From NCBI GenBank assembly GCA_945865635.1, contig CAMBEP010000024.1, positions 1 to 64,000 on the forward strand: a DNA stretch of 64,000 bases. The letters run 5' to 3'. Position numbers and translations under genes: made by a program. Positions 7,264-16,647 of the stretch are shown here, one piece after another. Under the pieces are notes generated by a model. That model was not told the origin of the DNA, did no database searches, and was given only the letters and a program-made list of their open reading frames with translations. Source of the stretch: Candidatus Kuenenia stuttgartensis (GTDB lineage Bacteria > Planctomycetota > Planctomycetia > Isosphaerales > Isosphaeraceae). Each line of letters starts with the position of its first letter. The first letter of the stretch is position 1.

Positions 7264-9993
7264 ATGATTCGATTGGTTTGGATTTTTTGTACGCTCCTTT
7301 TCAGCATACAGGCGAAAAGTGCCGATCGGGTGGATTACGAGCGACAGGTCAAGCCGATTTTCCGCCAGCGGTGCAATGCTTGCCACGGCGGCTTGAAGCA
7401 GAAGGCCAAATTGCGGCTCGACACGGCAAAAACCATACTCTCCGGCGGCGATGGCGGCCCGGCCATTGTGCCTGGCCATGCCGATGAAAGCCTGATGATG
7501 GAGCGGCTTCTGGAAACGGACAAAGCCCTGCGGATGCCGCCGGAAGGCTCGCCTTTGACGCCCGAGCAGATCCAGACCCTGAAAACCTGGATCAATCAAG
7601 GGGCCGAATCGCCCAAAACTGAAGCTCCTGAGACGGACCCGCTCAAGCACTGGGCCTTCCAGTTACCGGTTCGGGCCCAGCTTCCCAGTGTCACAGCGAC
7701 TTCATCAAGTCAACATCCGATCGACCGCTTGATCGATGCCCAACTGGCCACCAAGGGCCTGGCCCGCCAGCCAAGGGCCGAGCCCCAGGTCTTGATCCGC
7801 CGGCTTTATCTCGACCTGACTGGCCTGCCGCCCACGCGTCAAGAGCTTCAGGCGTATCTCAAAAACCCGTCGGACCAAGCCTATGAGCAGATTGTCGATC
7901 AGCTACTGGCCAGCCCCCGGCATGGCGAGCGATGGGCGCGTCACTGGATGGATGTCTGGCGATACAGCGACTGGTATGGCCGACGGTCGGTGCCCGATGT
8001 TCTGAACAGCTATGGCCAGATCTGGCGATGGAGGGACTGGATCATTCAGTCCCTGAATCAGGACCGAGGCTACGACACGATGGTCAAGGCCATGCTCGCC
8101 GCCGACGAAATCTCGCCTGAGAAACGCGAGGAACAGGTGGCCACCGGTTTTCTCGTCCGCAATTTTTACCGATGGAATTATAGCCTCTGGCTTAAGGACA
8201 ATGTCGAGCACACCGGCAAGGCCTTTCTGGCCATGACATTCAACTGCGCCCACTGCCACGACCACAAATACGACCCGATTAAAAACGACGATTATTTCGC
8301 CTTCCGGGCCGTTTTCGAACCGATGGAAATCCGCCACGACCGCATGCCGGGCGAGCCTGACCCCGGCCCCTACCCGACTTACGATTACGGCAAAGCCTAT
8401 AAGCCAATCACCAGCGGGCTCGTCAGGGTCTTTGATAAAAATCTCGACGCCAAAACCTTTGCCTATTCCAAGGGCGAGTCGCGCAATATCATCGAAGGCC
8501 GCCCGCCGATTGCACCTGGTTTCCCCGATTTTCTGGGCGGCAAGCCCTTTTCGGTCAAGCCTGTGAAACTGCCTCGTGAAGTTGGCTTCCCCGGCATTCA
8601 GGCGTTCATCCGCCTTGAAGAAATCCAGAGCCGCGAAAAAGCCTTGGCAGAGGCTGAAAACCATTGGAATGCGACTCGCCTTGAAGCAGAAAACCTTCAG
8701 AAAACCAGTAAATCTCCGCCCAGCCCCCTGATCACCCTCAGGCTCAAGCAGGATGAAGCGGCAAAAGCAGCAGCCCTGGCCGACCTTGCATCCATCCATG
8801 CACGGATTGATGCCGACGAAGCCAAGCAGAAATTCGCCGGCCCGGAAGCCCAGGCCCGCGCCCTTTTGGCGGCTCAGGCCGAAAAATGGCTGGCCGTGCA
8901 GAATTCTGGCCTGGCTCTGGTCCGCTCTGAGCTTGTGCATCATCAGGCATCGCTCAAATCGGCTGCGGAAGCCGCCAAGGCCGCCCCGAAACTGGCAACG
9001 GCCCAGAAAGCCTATGACCTGGCCTGTGCGGATCTGAAAAAAATAGATTCCAAGCAGCCGGCCTATTCGCCCCTGAGCCCGACCTATCCCGACTCAAGCA
9101 CTGGCCGGCGGGCTGCCCTGGCCGGGTGGATCGCCAGCCCCACCAATCCACTCACGGCCCGAGTGGCCGTCAATCACATCTGGCGATGGCATTTTGGTAC
9201 CCCTTTGGTGGCTAGCACTTCCGACTTTGGCCGCAACGGCTCACGGCCGACCAATCCCGAACTGCTGGACTGGCTTGCCCAGGAGCTCATGCACCCGTCA
9301 GGGGCCGGAACTCAGCCGTGGTCGATGAAGGCCCTGCACAGGCTGATTGTGACAAGCGAGACCTATTGCATAAAGTCCGAGCCCGATAGCCCCACAGCCC
9401 CCGGCCTGAAGCTCGACCCTGGCAACAAGCTTTACTGGCACTTCCCCCGCAACCGGATGGAGGCCGAAGTGGTGCGCGACAGCCTTCTGCACGTTTCGGG
9501 CATGCTTGACACCACCTCGGGCGGGCCTGACATTGACCTGGCCCAGGGCCTTGTTTCGCACAGGAGAAGCCTTTATTTTACGCATCATGGGGAATCCAGA
9601 ATGCCATTCCTGGAAATTTTCGACGCCCCTGATGCCTGCGATGCCTACAAACGAACGACCTCGGTGGTGCCCCAACAGGCTTTGGCCATGGTCAACAATG
9701 AATTCCTGCTCGGCCTGAGCCAAAATCTGGCCGAAAAGCTTTGGGCTGAGACTTCTGCCAAGCCTGTCGAAGACTTCCTCAAAGCCAGTTTCGAAACAAT
9801 TCTTACACGACCACCCAAAGCGGCCGAGCTGAAATTGGCACAAGATTTTCTGGCCCATCAAGCGCGGGTCATTGAATCCGAATCGTCAGCGTCATCGGCT
9901 GCGCCCAGGCCCGCTCATCAAAGCGAGGCCCTGGCCAGGCGTGATCTGATCCACGCCCTCTTCAGCCACAACGACTTTCTGACCATACACTAA
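7264..9993 (+). CDS. PSCyt1/DUF1549/DUF1553 planctomycete cytochrome protein
   Basis: 909 residues from the ATG at 7264, chosen because a signal peptide starts there (MIRLVWIFCTLLFSIQAKSA). The same frame is open from 7126, and an ATG at 7153 has a better ribosome site (GGAGGG), so the start is uncertain. Domain order: a planctomycete cytochrome c domain with haem motif CNACH at 37-41; DUF1549 from about 125 to 330 ending in a second CAHCH (328-332) followed by DHKYDPI; a 200-residue Ala/Lys/Glu-rich middle likely to be helical; and DUF1553 from about 620 to the end. By family knowledge these proteins are exported and occur with DUF1501 proteins; their chemistry is not established. It is followed 39 bp later by the first DUF1501 gene. 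Confidence 0.92.
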   Translation: MIRLVWIFCTLLFSIQAKSADRVDYERQVKPIFRQRCNACHGGLKQKAKLRLDTAKTILSGGDGGPAIVPGHADESLMMERLLETDKALRMPPEGSPLTPEQIQTLKTWINQGAESPKTEAPETDPLKHWAFQLPVRAQLPSVTATSSSQHPIDRLIDAQLATKGLARQPRAEPQVLIRRLYLDLTGLPPTRQELQAYLKNPSDQAYEQIVDQLLASPRHGERWARHWMDVWRYSDWYGRRSVPDVLNSYGQIWRWRDWIIQSLNQDRGYDTMVKAMLAADEISPEKREEQVATGFLVRNFYRWNYSLWLKDNVEHTGKAFLAMTFNCAHCHDHKYDPIKNDDYFAFRAVFEPMEIRHDRMPGEPDPGPYPTYDYGKAYKPITSGLVRVFDKNLDAKTFAYSKGESRNIIEGRPPIAPGFPDFLGGKPFSVKPVKLPREVGFPGIQAFIRLEEIQSREKALAEAENHWNATRLEAENLQKTSKSPPSPLITLRLKQDEAAKAAALADLASIHARIDADEAKQKFAGPEAQARALLAAQAEKWLAVQNSGLALVRSELVHHQASLKSAAEAAKAAPKLATAQKAYDLACADLKKIDSKQPAYSPLSPTYPDSSTGRRAALAGWIASPTNPLTARVAVNHIWRWHFGTPLVASTSDFGRNGSRPTNPELLDWLAQELMHPSGAGTQPWSMKALHRLIVTSETYCIKSEPDSPTAPGLKLDPGNKLYWHFPRNRMEAEVVRDSLLHVSGMLDTTSGGPDIDLAQGLVSHRRSLYFTHHGESRMPFLEIFDAPDACDAYKRTTSVVPQQALAMVNNEFLLGLSQNLAEKLWAETSAKPVEDFLKASFETILTRPPKAAELKLAQDFLAHQARVIESESSASSAAPRPAHQSEALARRDLIHALFSHNDFLTIH

Positions 9994-10032
9994 CATCAAA
10001 ATTCAGAGGCCTTTAACGGAGGCGGTTGCATC

Positions 10033-11538
10033 ATGGCTCATCAATCACGCCGGCCTGCCGGCATTGGCCCACCCTGTGGCCGAATCGCCCGAAGGACATT
10101 CCTCTCGGACGTCGGGCTCGGCTTCACAGGCCTTGCCCTGGGCTCTATGCTCCATCGCGACGGCATTGTCAGGGCCAACGATTCCGAAGTCTGGTCGCCC
10201 CCCACTGGCCAGCCCCACTTCCAGCCAAAAACCAAAAGCATCATCTGGATCTTCCTCTCCGGCGGGGTCAGCCAGCTTGAAACCTGGGACCCCAAGCCTG
10301 CCCTGAACAAGCATGCCGGCAAGTCTTATGAAGCCACAGGGCTGCCCAATCCGTTTAAGTCGCCCTTGTTCGCAGAGCGTTCTCGCGACGTTGTCGGCGG
10401 TGCCCGGCTTCATGCCAAAATTTTTCCACTTCAGGTCGGCTTTAAAAAGTATGGCCGCTGCGGCGTAGAGATCAGCGACTGGTGGCCCAATCTCGCCACG
10501 TGTGTGGACGACATCGCATTTGTGCGGTCCATGTACTCCACCGACAACGACCACAACGCCGAATTCCAAATGCACCACGGCCGCCACAAGCTTGACGAAA
10601 AGCAGCCTGTGATCGGGTCGTGGATCCACTATGCCCTGGGTACCCTGAATGAAAACCTGCCCCAGTTCATTTTTCTCGGCAAATACACCGACCCGCGCGT
10701 CAAAGAGAATTTCGCTGCCGATTACCTCGGCCCGCAATATGGCGGGGTGGAAATTGGCCTCGACCCGAAAAACCCCTTGCCATTTGGCAATCGGGCCAAA
10801 GGCGTTGCGGCCCGTCAGCAGGAAAACGAATTCAAATTCATTCATCAGATGAATACGATTTCGAGTGTGGAATATCCTGACGACGACCAGCTTCGGGCCC
10901 GCATCAAATCCTATGAACTCGCCTATAAAATGCAGGGCTCCATTCCCGAAGTGGTTGACATTACTGGCGAAACCCCTGAAACACAAAGCCTTTACGGAAT
11001 CGACAACGAACAGACTGCCACCTACGGCCGCCGCCTGCTGGCCGCCCGCAGGCTGGCTGAGCGGGGTGTCCGCTTCTCGCTGGTCTATCTGAGCGATTAC
11101 GGCGAGTGGGACTCCCATGTGGAACTCCAAAAACGCCACTCCCAGTGCTGCTCCAGAGTGGACAAGCCCATCGCCGGCCTGCTCAAGGATCTCAAGCGCC
11201 GCGGCCTTTCAGACGATGTCACCGTCGTCTGCTGCACAGAATTCGGCCGCACGCCCGGCCTTGAAATCCGCGACAACGTGGCCCTCACAGCCACTGGCCG
11301 CGACCATCACCCGCACGCCTTCACCATCTGGATGGCCGGCGCCGGCATCAAGCCCGGAGTGGTGCATGGGGCCACCGATGAACTCGGCTTTCATGCTATA
11401 GAGCACCCTCATTACGTGACCGATATCCACGCCACCGTGCTGAACCTGCTCGGCCTTGACCCCAAGCGGCTCGATATCCCAGGCCGAAAACGCCTGGAAA
11501 TCGACTACGGATCGCCGATTCATCAAATCATGGCCTGA
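10033..11538 (+). CDS. DUF1501 protein, Tat-exported (first copy)
   Basis: 501 residues. GGAGG lies ten bases before the ATG. The Tat signal is RRTFLSDVGLGFTGLALGSML (residues 20-40). DUF1501 belongs to the alkaline-phosphatase/sulfatase-like fold. The visible family marks are IIWIFLSGGVSQLETWDPKP near residue 72, FVRSMYSTDNDHNAEFQMHHG, VTVVCCTEFGRTP and GRDHHPHAFTIWMAGAGIKPG. The Asp/His residues in these motifs fit a metal site. In planctomycetes the gene almost always follows a PSD1 gene, as here, and the pair is thought to act together in the periplasm, probably on sulfated or complex carbohydrates; that role is inferred. The next gene is a second, clearly different DUF1501 copy. Confidence 0.93.
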   Translation: MAHQSRRPAGIGPPCGRIARRTFLSDVGLGFTGLALGSMLHRDGIVRANDSEVWSPPTGQPHFQPKTKSIIWIFLSGGVSQLETWDPKPALNKHAGKSYEATGLPNPFKSPLFAERSRDVVGGARLHAKIFPLQVGFKKYGRCGVEISDWWPNLATCVDDIAFVRSMYSTDNDHNAEFQMHHGRHKLDEKQPVIGSWIHYALGTLNENLPQFIFLGKYTDPRVKENFAADYLGPQYGGVEIGLDPKNPLPFGNRAKGVAARQQENEFKFIHQMNTISSVEYPDDDQLRARIKSYELAYKMQGSIPEVVDITGETPETQSLYGIDNEQTATYGRRLLAARRLAERGVRFSLVYLSDYGEWDSHVELQKRHSQCCSRVDKPIAGLLKDLKRRGLSDDVTVVCCTEFGRTPGLEIRDNVALTATGRDHHPHAFTIWMAGAGIKPGVVHGATDELGFHAIEHPHYVTDIHATVLNLLGLDPKRLDIPGRKRLEIDYGSPIHQIMA

Positions 11539-11609
11539 CACGCACCAAGTCATTTCAATTTCCGCCTCTGGCCACCCCATCTGGACCCGACTCTAGGAAC
11601 GCCCTGGTC

Positions 11610-13022
11610 ATGTTTTCCCTCCTGGCTGCAAACGGTGCCCTGAAGCTCTCTCGCAGAGCCATCCACCAATTGGGCTTTGCAAGTCTGGCCGCATCCAGCA
11701 GACTTTCATCGACCCTGGCCCAGGATTTATCGCCCGCCCCGCACAAGGCCAAACGCTGCATTTACATTTATCTTTGCGGCGGCCCTTCGCAGATTGATCT
11801 CTGGGACCCAAAGCCCGACGCCACCGTCGGCATTCGCAGCGAATTTCAGCCGATCCAAACCAACGTGCCGGGAATCATGTTCACTGAGCTGATCCCCAAC
11901 CTGGCCCGCCATGCCGACAAGCTCGCTCTGGTACGGTCCATGACGCACACATCCACAGACCACAACGTCAGTTCCGCACACACCTTGCATGGCTACCCGC
12001 CGCTGCGGCCCGACGACGTCTATGCAGCCCCCACAGACCATCCCGCCATCGGAGCCATTCTGCACAAGCTCAAGGGCGAAACCGGCCTCCTTCCCCCCTG
12101 GGTCATCCTGCCCAGGCCATTCACCACCTCATCGCCGCCCATCAAAGGGCAATCCGGCGGTTTTCTTGGCTCTGCCTACGATGCCGTCGCGCTGAACGAG
12201 CCAAAGCTCGACTCCCTCGCCCCCAAGGATCTCAAGTTCCAGGCCTTCGACCTGCCCACCGGTGTCGGCGAAAGCCGCCTGCAAGGCCGCCGGCAACTCC
12301 TGGCCCGACTCGACGAAACCCTTGCCAGCCAAAGCCTTGGCCAGCGCTGGGAGACCATGGCCGAAACCGCTTCGACCATGATCACAAGCGAAAAATGCCG
12401 GCGAGCCTTCGACCTGACACTTGAAGACCCTCGCCTGCGCGACCTCTACGGCCGCAATGAATACGGCCAGAGCTTTCTCCTGGCCCGCCGACTGGTCGAA
12501 TCAGGCGTCAGATTCGTCAATGTCTTCTGGACATACTTCGACGACAAAGGCTGCCAGTTCAACCTGTGGGACAACCACGGCGTGCCCTCAGCCATTTGCG
12601 GCACAGGCGGAGTGCACAAGGGCCGCGACATGCTGACACACCCCTATTGCACCCCGTCGTTCGACAAAGCCTTTCCCGCCCTGCTTGAAGACCTTCAAAG
12701 CCGCGGAATGCTCGACGACACCCTGATTGTGGTGGCTGGCGAATTCGGCCGAACCCCGAAAATCAATAATTTCGTCGGCCGCGACCACTGGCCCAATTGC
12801 TATACCCAACTCCTGGCCGGCGGTGGCGTTCGCGGTGGCCAAATCTACGGCCAAAGCGATAAAAACGCGGCCTATGTCAAGGACAAGCCCGTCACGCCCG
12901 AAGACTTTCAGGCCACCATTCTGCACGCCTTCGGCCTATCGCCCGACACCTTTATCACCGACATGCTCAACCGCCCTCTGAAAATCACCGAGGGTCGTCC
13001 CATCACGTCCATCTTTAGCTAA
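11610..13022 (+). CDS. DUF1501 protein, Tat-exported (second copy)
   Basis: 470 residues. The Tat-type start is LSRRAIHQLGFASLAASSRL (13-32). The core motifs match the preceding gene (CIYIYLCGGPSQIDLWDPKP, ALVRSMTHTSTDHNVSSAHT, TLIVVAGEFGRTPKINNFVGRDHW), but the two proteins are only loosely similar, so this is an old duplication or a separate recruitment. It follows the first copy by 71 bp on the same strand and probably ends the operon. The stop codon lies in the loop of a stem that could end transcription. Two DUF1501 genes behind a single PSD1 gene is less common than one to one. Confidence 0.92.
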   Translation: MFSLLAANGALKLSRRAIHQLGFASLAASSRLSSTLAQDLSPAPHKAKRCIYIYLCGGPSQIDLWDPKPDATVGIRSEFQPIQTNVPGIMFTELIPNLARHADKLALVRSMTHTSTDHNVSSAHTLHGYPPLRPDDVYAAPTDHPAIGAILHKLKGETGLLPPWVILPRPFTTSSPPIKGQSGGFLGSAYDAVALNEPKLDSLAPKDLKFQAFDLPTGVGESRLQGRRQLLARLDETLASQSLGQRWETMAETASTMITSEKCRRAFDLTLEDPRLRDLYGRNEYGQSFLLARRLVESGVRFVNVFWTYFDDKGCQFNLWDNHGVPSAICGTGGVHKGRDMLTHPYCTPSFDKAFPALLEDLQSRGMLDDTLIVVAGEFGRTPKINNFVGRDHWPNCYTQLLAGGGVRGGQIYGQSDKNAAYVKDKPVTPEDFQATILHAFGLSPDTFITDMLNRPLKITEGRPITSIFS

Positions 13023-13047
13023 AACGTGATCAAAGAGCATTTTTTTT
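13002..13047 (+). terminator. Possible terminator of the DUF1501 operon
   Basis: ATCACGT (13002-13008) and ACGTGAT (13024-13030) form a stem that includes the stop codon in its loop. A run of eight T residues starts nine bases later. The distance to the T-run is longer than usual. Confidence 0.4.
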
Positions 13048-13060
13048 AAATGATCCAATA

Positions 13061-14650
13061 TCATTTCAGAAATTCCCGAATGACATTTTCCGTGATTTTG
13101 CTCACGGCCCCACTCACTAGCACGCTTGATGGCCAAGTGATCGACCCAGCCGAAAAAACCCGGCCTCCAGATTCGGTCTCAAAGGTCACAATCTCTGCTC
13201 CGCCCTGGTCCCTATTCAGGCCCCTGGCCAAGGCCTGAACAACGGTTGGCGAGCTGGCTGATATTTTGTCTGTCTCATGCCCCGACGCCCCGCCCGGGCA
13301 TCGCCTGTGAAGGCTTTCGGCACCAAATAAATCGCCATTTTTCAGGCCAGTGCCCTGATAAATCCAGTGCCCCGATTGCAGCACCTCATAAGGTGTGCTT
13401 GTCATAATACCGCGATCATCATAAACCACGCCCAAAAGGCTCGCTTCGGAAACGCCTGTGAAATGGAATCGGCTCTCAAGGCCCCTCCCGCGCATCTCGC
13501 GGTCGTCGCCATTGCGCACCGTCATGGTAAAGGGGTCAAGAAATTCTACTTCGCAATTGAGGCCATTTCCGCCCAAATAAATCAGCCGGCCACCGTTTTG
13601 AAAAACCCAGTCATAAACCGTCTGAAACATCTCTTTTGACCAATATTCCGGATGTGTTGATATGATCAGGATTTTATATTGCGACAAATCCAGGGCGCCA
13701 CTGTGCAATTGTGTTTCCGCCCAATAATCATATTCAAACCCCTGCCGTTCCATCCATGCCAGAAGCCGCCATTCCGCGCCCGCCAAATGGCACGATGCCC
13801 GACCTTCAATCGGGTCAGTGGCCTGTTCGGCTAGCGGTATCTGGCTAATTAATTCCGGCCTGTCAAAGGAAAGAGGCGCGTAATCCCACACACCATAATT
13901 CAGGTTGTCCGGGTCTGTATATCGTTCCAGCTCCTGACGGCTGTTGACCACTGGCTTCGCTGGCAATCGCACGGGATTGATGTAATTGGATCGCCCGCCA
14001 AATGCATTATAGGCATTCCAGGTGATATTCGACGCCAAAATGGCAATCTTCGACGTTGGCTCAGCCGGTGCCACCACCCAGGGAAATGAAAACGTGGCAC
14101 CAGAATTGGTTCTGGCATGAAAATAATATAGCCCGGACCGCTCAGGTGCCTCTACAAATTGCCTGTGGTGCGGGTTGGTATAACCCTGCCGATTGAAATC
14201 GACCCCGGTTTGGGTGTAATCGCCGTCGGGCGTAATTTGCATGGTCGCCCGTGGGCCGTGCTCGTCATACCATCCCAGACTTTTGACAAGCTCTTTTTTT
14301 AATCCATAACGATAAAGTTCCAAATGATACATCTCAACGGCATGCACACGAAATTCGCTTTGCTCGCCAGCCTTCACCCATTTGGGCCAGGCATATCCAA
14401 GCAGGCTGTCACTTAGCAGGCGGAAGTGGTGCGGCTCAAAGCCATCGGTGATATTTAAATGCACCCGTTTTGACCCAAAGCCTGGCTTTTGCAGAGTAAC
14501 AAGATATTCGCCGGGCTCCAGATCTGCATGAATCGAGCCTGAGGCTCGCGAACGTGCTTCAACGGAAGTCAGGCCATCCTTGGATTCAAATTCAATGACA
14601 ACATCTGAAATGGCCACAAAACGCTCGTCGCTGACATATCCAATTTTCAT
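13061..14650 (-). CDS. N,N-dimethylformamidase-like large-subunit family protein
   Basis: 529 residues from the ATG at 14650 (AAAGG just upstream). An N-terminal beta-rich part of about 90 residues (carboxypeptidase-regulatory-like: LEPGEYLVTLQKPGFGSKRVHLN) precedes a region resembling the C-terminal domain of DMFase beta subunits: SKIAILASNITWNAYNAFGGRSNY, the ILIISTHPEYWSKEMF stretch, NGGRLIYLGGNGLNCEVEF and the final GGRVFSAGSITWPSSV. The central fold is glutamine-amidotransferase-like. In DMFase the large subunit hydrolyses the formamide C-N bond. There is no signal peptide, so it is probably cytoplasmic. Substrate here is unknown; a general amidase or sugar-related role is equally possible. 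Confidence 0.75.
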   Translation of the reverse strand: MKIGYVSDERFVAISDVVIEFESKDGLTSVEARSRASGSIHADLEPGEYLVTLQKPGFGSKRVHLNITDGFEPHHFRLLSDSLLGYAWPKWVKAGEQSEFRVHAVEMYHLELYRYGLKKELVKSLGWYDEHGPRATMQITPDGDYTQTGVDFNRQGYTNPHHRQFVEAPERSGLYYFHARTNSGATFSFPWVVAPAEPTSKIAILASNITWNAYNAFGGRSNYINPVRLPAKPVVNSRQELERYTDPDNLNYGVWDYAPLSFDRPELISQIPLAEQATDPIEGRASCHLAGAEWRLLAWMERQGFEYDYWAETQLHSGALDLSQYKILIISTHPEYWSKEMFQTVYDWVFQNGGRLIYLGGNGLNCEVEFLDPFTMTVRNGDDREMRGRGLESRFHFTGVSEASLLGVVYDDRGIMTSTPYEVLQSGHWIYQGTGLKNGDLFGAESLHRRCPGGASGHETDKISASSPTVVQALARGLNRDQGGAEIVTFETESGGRVFSAGSITWPSSVLVSGAVSKITENVIREFLK

Positions 14651-14790
14651 GGCTGACCTTTGCAATGATTGTTCGACCAAGATACATTTCTGCGAAGTGA
14701 TTGCATGATACGAAACTTTTTTAAAAGATGTCAGGGTGAATGTCTGGATTTAAATCCGGTTTGGAATTGTATCACGATGACAAATAATAC

Positions 14791-14826
14791 AAAAATCCCG
14801 GCCTGCACAAAGTACAGACCGGGATT
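14791..14826 (-). terminator. Intrinsic terminator of the Gfo/Idh/MocA gene
   Basis: On the minus strand AATCCCGG (14826-14819) pairs with CCGGGATT (14801-14794), with an extra CTG/CAG inside, and is followed by five T residues. It lies 29 bases beyond the stop codon at 14855. Confidence 0.75.
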
Positions 14827-14854
14827 GATTTCTCAAAATCAGTCAAGAAGGAGA

Positions 14855-16360
14855 TCAGGCATTTTCCGCAGGATCCTTGCCACCCTTCCAATCGCCTTCA
14901 AGCTTTTGGTAAGGAGGAGGAATCAGCTTGGATCCGGTATCGCCGGCCTTCCAGCCCTGAACTTCCTTGGCCGTGCCGCGAGCGTGGCTTGTGGCTTCCC
15001 AACCCTTGCTCCAGCCTGGATCTTTGTCGGTGATCTTGCCGCTGGCTGGGTCCATGAAATAGGCCTTGCCGAAGCGGTAGGAATCAACACCCAGATTGAC
15101 TGTGGCGATGGCGGCATAGCCCAGCGATGCTGGACAAAGCGTCTCCTGGCTCTTCGAGCGAACGCAACCCAGGAAGTGCTCCCACAAAGCGCGGGTGTCC
15201 TCGCGAGGCTGAGCCGGGTTGAACAGCTCGCCACCGTCGCCCTTGTTGGCGCCTGGAGGTGCTGGAGCTGCTCCGGCAACCTTCTGGGGAGCAACGCGGA
15301 AACCATCGCCTGGCGATCCACCAAAAGTGATCGTACCAGTGTGGCCGCGAATCACTTCGCCAAGCTGGACATCATTGGCCATGGTGGCCGAAATGATGAC
15401 CTGACAGCCTTCGGCGTAGTCGGCTACGACTGTGGCCACATCGGGCACATCCCGACCGTCATTCTCAATGTAAAGGCCACCAGCACCCACAACGCGGCTT
15501 GGGAAGCGAACGCCCATGGCCTGAATCAGGTGCGTCAACTGGTGCACAAACAGGTCCGTGTACATCCCGCCGCCGAAGTCCCAGTAACAACGCCATTGGG
15601 CATATCGGGCGCGATTGAACGGCTGGGCTGGAGCCAATCCAAAATCCGTGCCAAGGAACATCTTCCAGTCGATCGTCTTAGGATTCATGTCCTTCGTCAG
15701 CTTGTAGTAACGCCATTGGCCTACGTCGCTGTTGCGGTAATAGCTCGTCTGGCCCTGCATCACCTTGCCAATCTTGCCACTCACGATCATGTCGTTGGCG
15801 GCCTTCCAGCGCGGGTCAGCAGTCGACTGAACACCGACCGTCATCACGCGACCTGTCCGCTTGACTGCCTCGGCCACCTGGCGGGCTTCGTCAATCGTGT
15901 GCGTCATCGGCTTTTCGCAATAAACGTCCTTGCCAGAATTCAGGGCGTCGATCGTCTGCTTCGCGTGCCAGTGGTCAGGCGTCGCAATCAATGTGACGTC
16001 CACATCCTTGCGATCCAGAATCCGCCGGTAATCCTTCGTCACCGCATTCTTGTCGTTCGTGTCCAGACCAATCTTCTTCGCAGAAGGATAAAGCCCACGG
16101 CCAACCTCTTCATTGCCGTCCCAAACGTCCGCTACGCCAACGGTTTCCACGTTGCCGCCAGCTTCCTTGATCCGCTTCAGAATTCGGATGTGCTCCTGGG
16201 CGCGGCCACCAGGACCAATAATCGCCACATTCACTTTATCGTTGGCACCTTGAACCGCACCAATCGCCGGATGGGCAATCGTAGAAGCGGCCAGGGTTGT
16301 CGCGCCTGTTGCGCCAATGAAGCCGCGACGGCTGACTTTAGACACGTTCGGAGGCGTCAA
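14855..16360 (-). CDS. Gfo/Idh/MocA family oxidoreductase with Tat signal
   Basis: 501 residues from a TTG start at 16360. The open frame runs on to 16486, but AAGGGAG lies seven bases before this TTG, and the twin-arginine signal VSRRGFIGATGATTLAAS then sits near the N-terminus, as expected. The Rossmann domain follows: VNVAIIGPGGRAQEHI, then the family signature DVYCEKPMTHTIDEA, where the Lys of EKP is a usual catalytic or cofactor-contact residue, and DHWHAKQTIDAL. The C-terminal domain (about 200-400) is the usual beta-sheet substrate domain with WDFGGGMYTDLFVHQLTHL. Family members oxidise or reduce sugars with NAD(P). Planctomycetes carry many exported paralogues whose substrates are unknown. 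It has its own terminator. Confidence 0.93.
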   Translation of the reverse strand: MTPPNVSKVSRRGFIGATGATTLAASTIAHPAIGAVQGANDKVNVAIIGPGGRAQEHIRILKRIKEAGGNVETVGVADVWDGNEEVGRGLYPSAKKIGLDTNDKNAVTKDYRRILDRKDVDVTLIATPDHWHAKQTIDALNSGKDVYCEKPMTHTIDEARQVAEAVKRTGRVMTVGVQSTADPRWKAANDMIVSGKIGKVMQGQTSYYRNSDVGQWRYYKLTKDMNPKTIDWKMFLGTDFGLAPAQPFNRARYAQWRCYWDFGGGMYTDLFVHQLTHLIQAMGVRFPSRVVGAGGLYIENDGRDVPDVATVVADYAEGCQVIISATMANDVQLGEVIRGHTGTITFGGSPGDGFRVAPQKVAGAAPAPPGANKGDGGELFNPAQPREDTRALWEHFLGCVRSKSQETLCPASLGYAAIATVNLGVDSYRFGKAYFMDPASGKITDKDPGWSKGWEATSHARGTAKEVQGWKAGDTGSKLIPPPYQKLEGDWKGGKDPAENA

Positions 16361-16647
16361 GGTGAACTCCCTTGTTGTATTCGAAAATTGATGGGTTCCA
16401 AAGACCTCAGCCGCCAAAGATTGGGGATGAGCGGCTTTCAACAGTCTTGTTTGAGATACGTAATGATAGTTTGTCGTGTTTTGCAAGCAGATTCAACAAT
16501 AAAACTTAAAAAATCCTTTTTTTCTGACCACTCCTGGCCTTCATGGCTACAATCATTGGGACTCTAAACGATCACTTTTCACACCAAACCCCTGCTATCT
16601 TTGCTCATAACCACTTCACATGCTCAACAGCACGAAGGATTCTAAAA

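Noticed and set aside
7903..8943. 346-codon open frame on the minus strand
   Set aside because: Antisense to the PSD1 gene, with no recognisable domain.
10045..11139. 364-codon open frame on the minus strand
   Set aside because: Antisense to the first DUF1501 gene, which is well supported.
14669..16567. 632-codon open frame on the plus strand
   Set aside because: It lies opposite the Gfo/Idh/MocA gene, which has all family motifs, a Tat signal, a ribosome site and a terminator. The plus frame has no motif and an odd composition.
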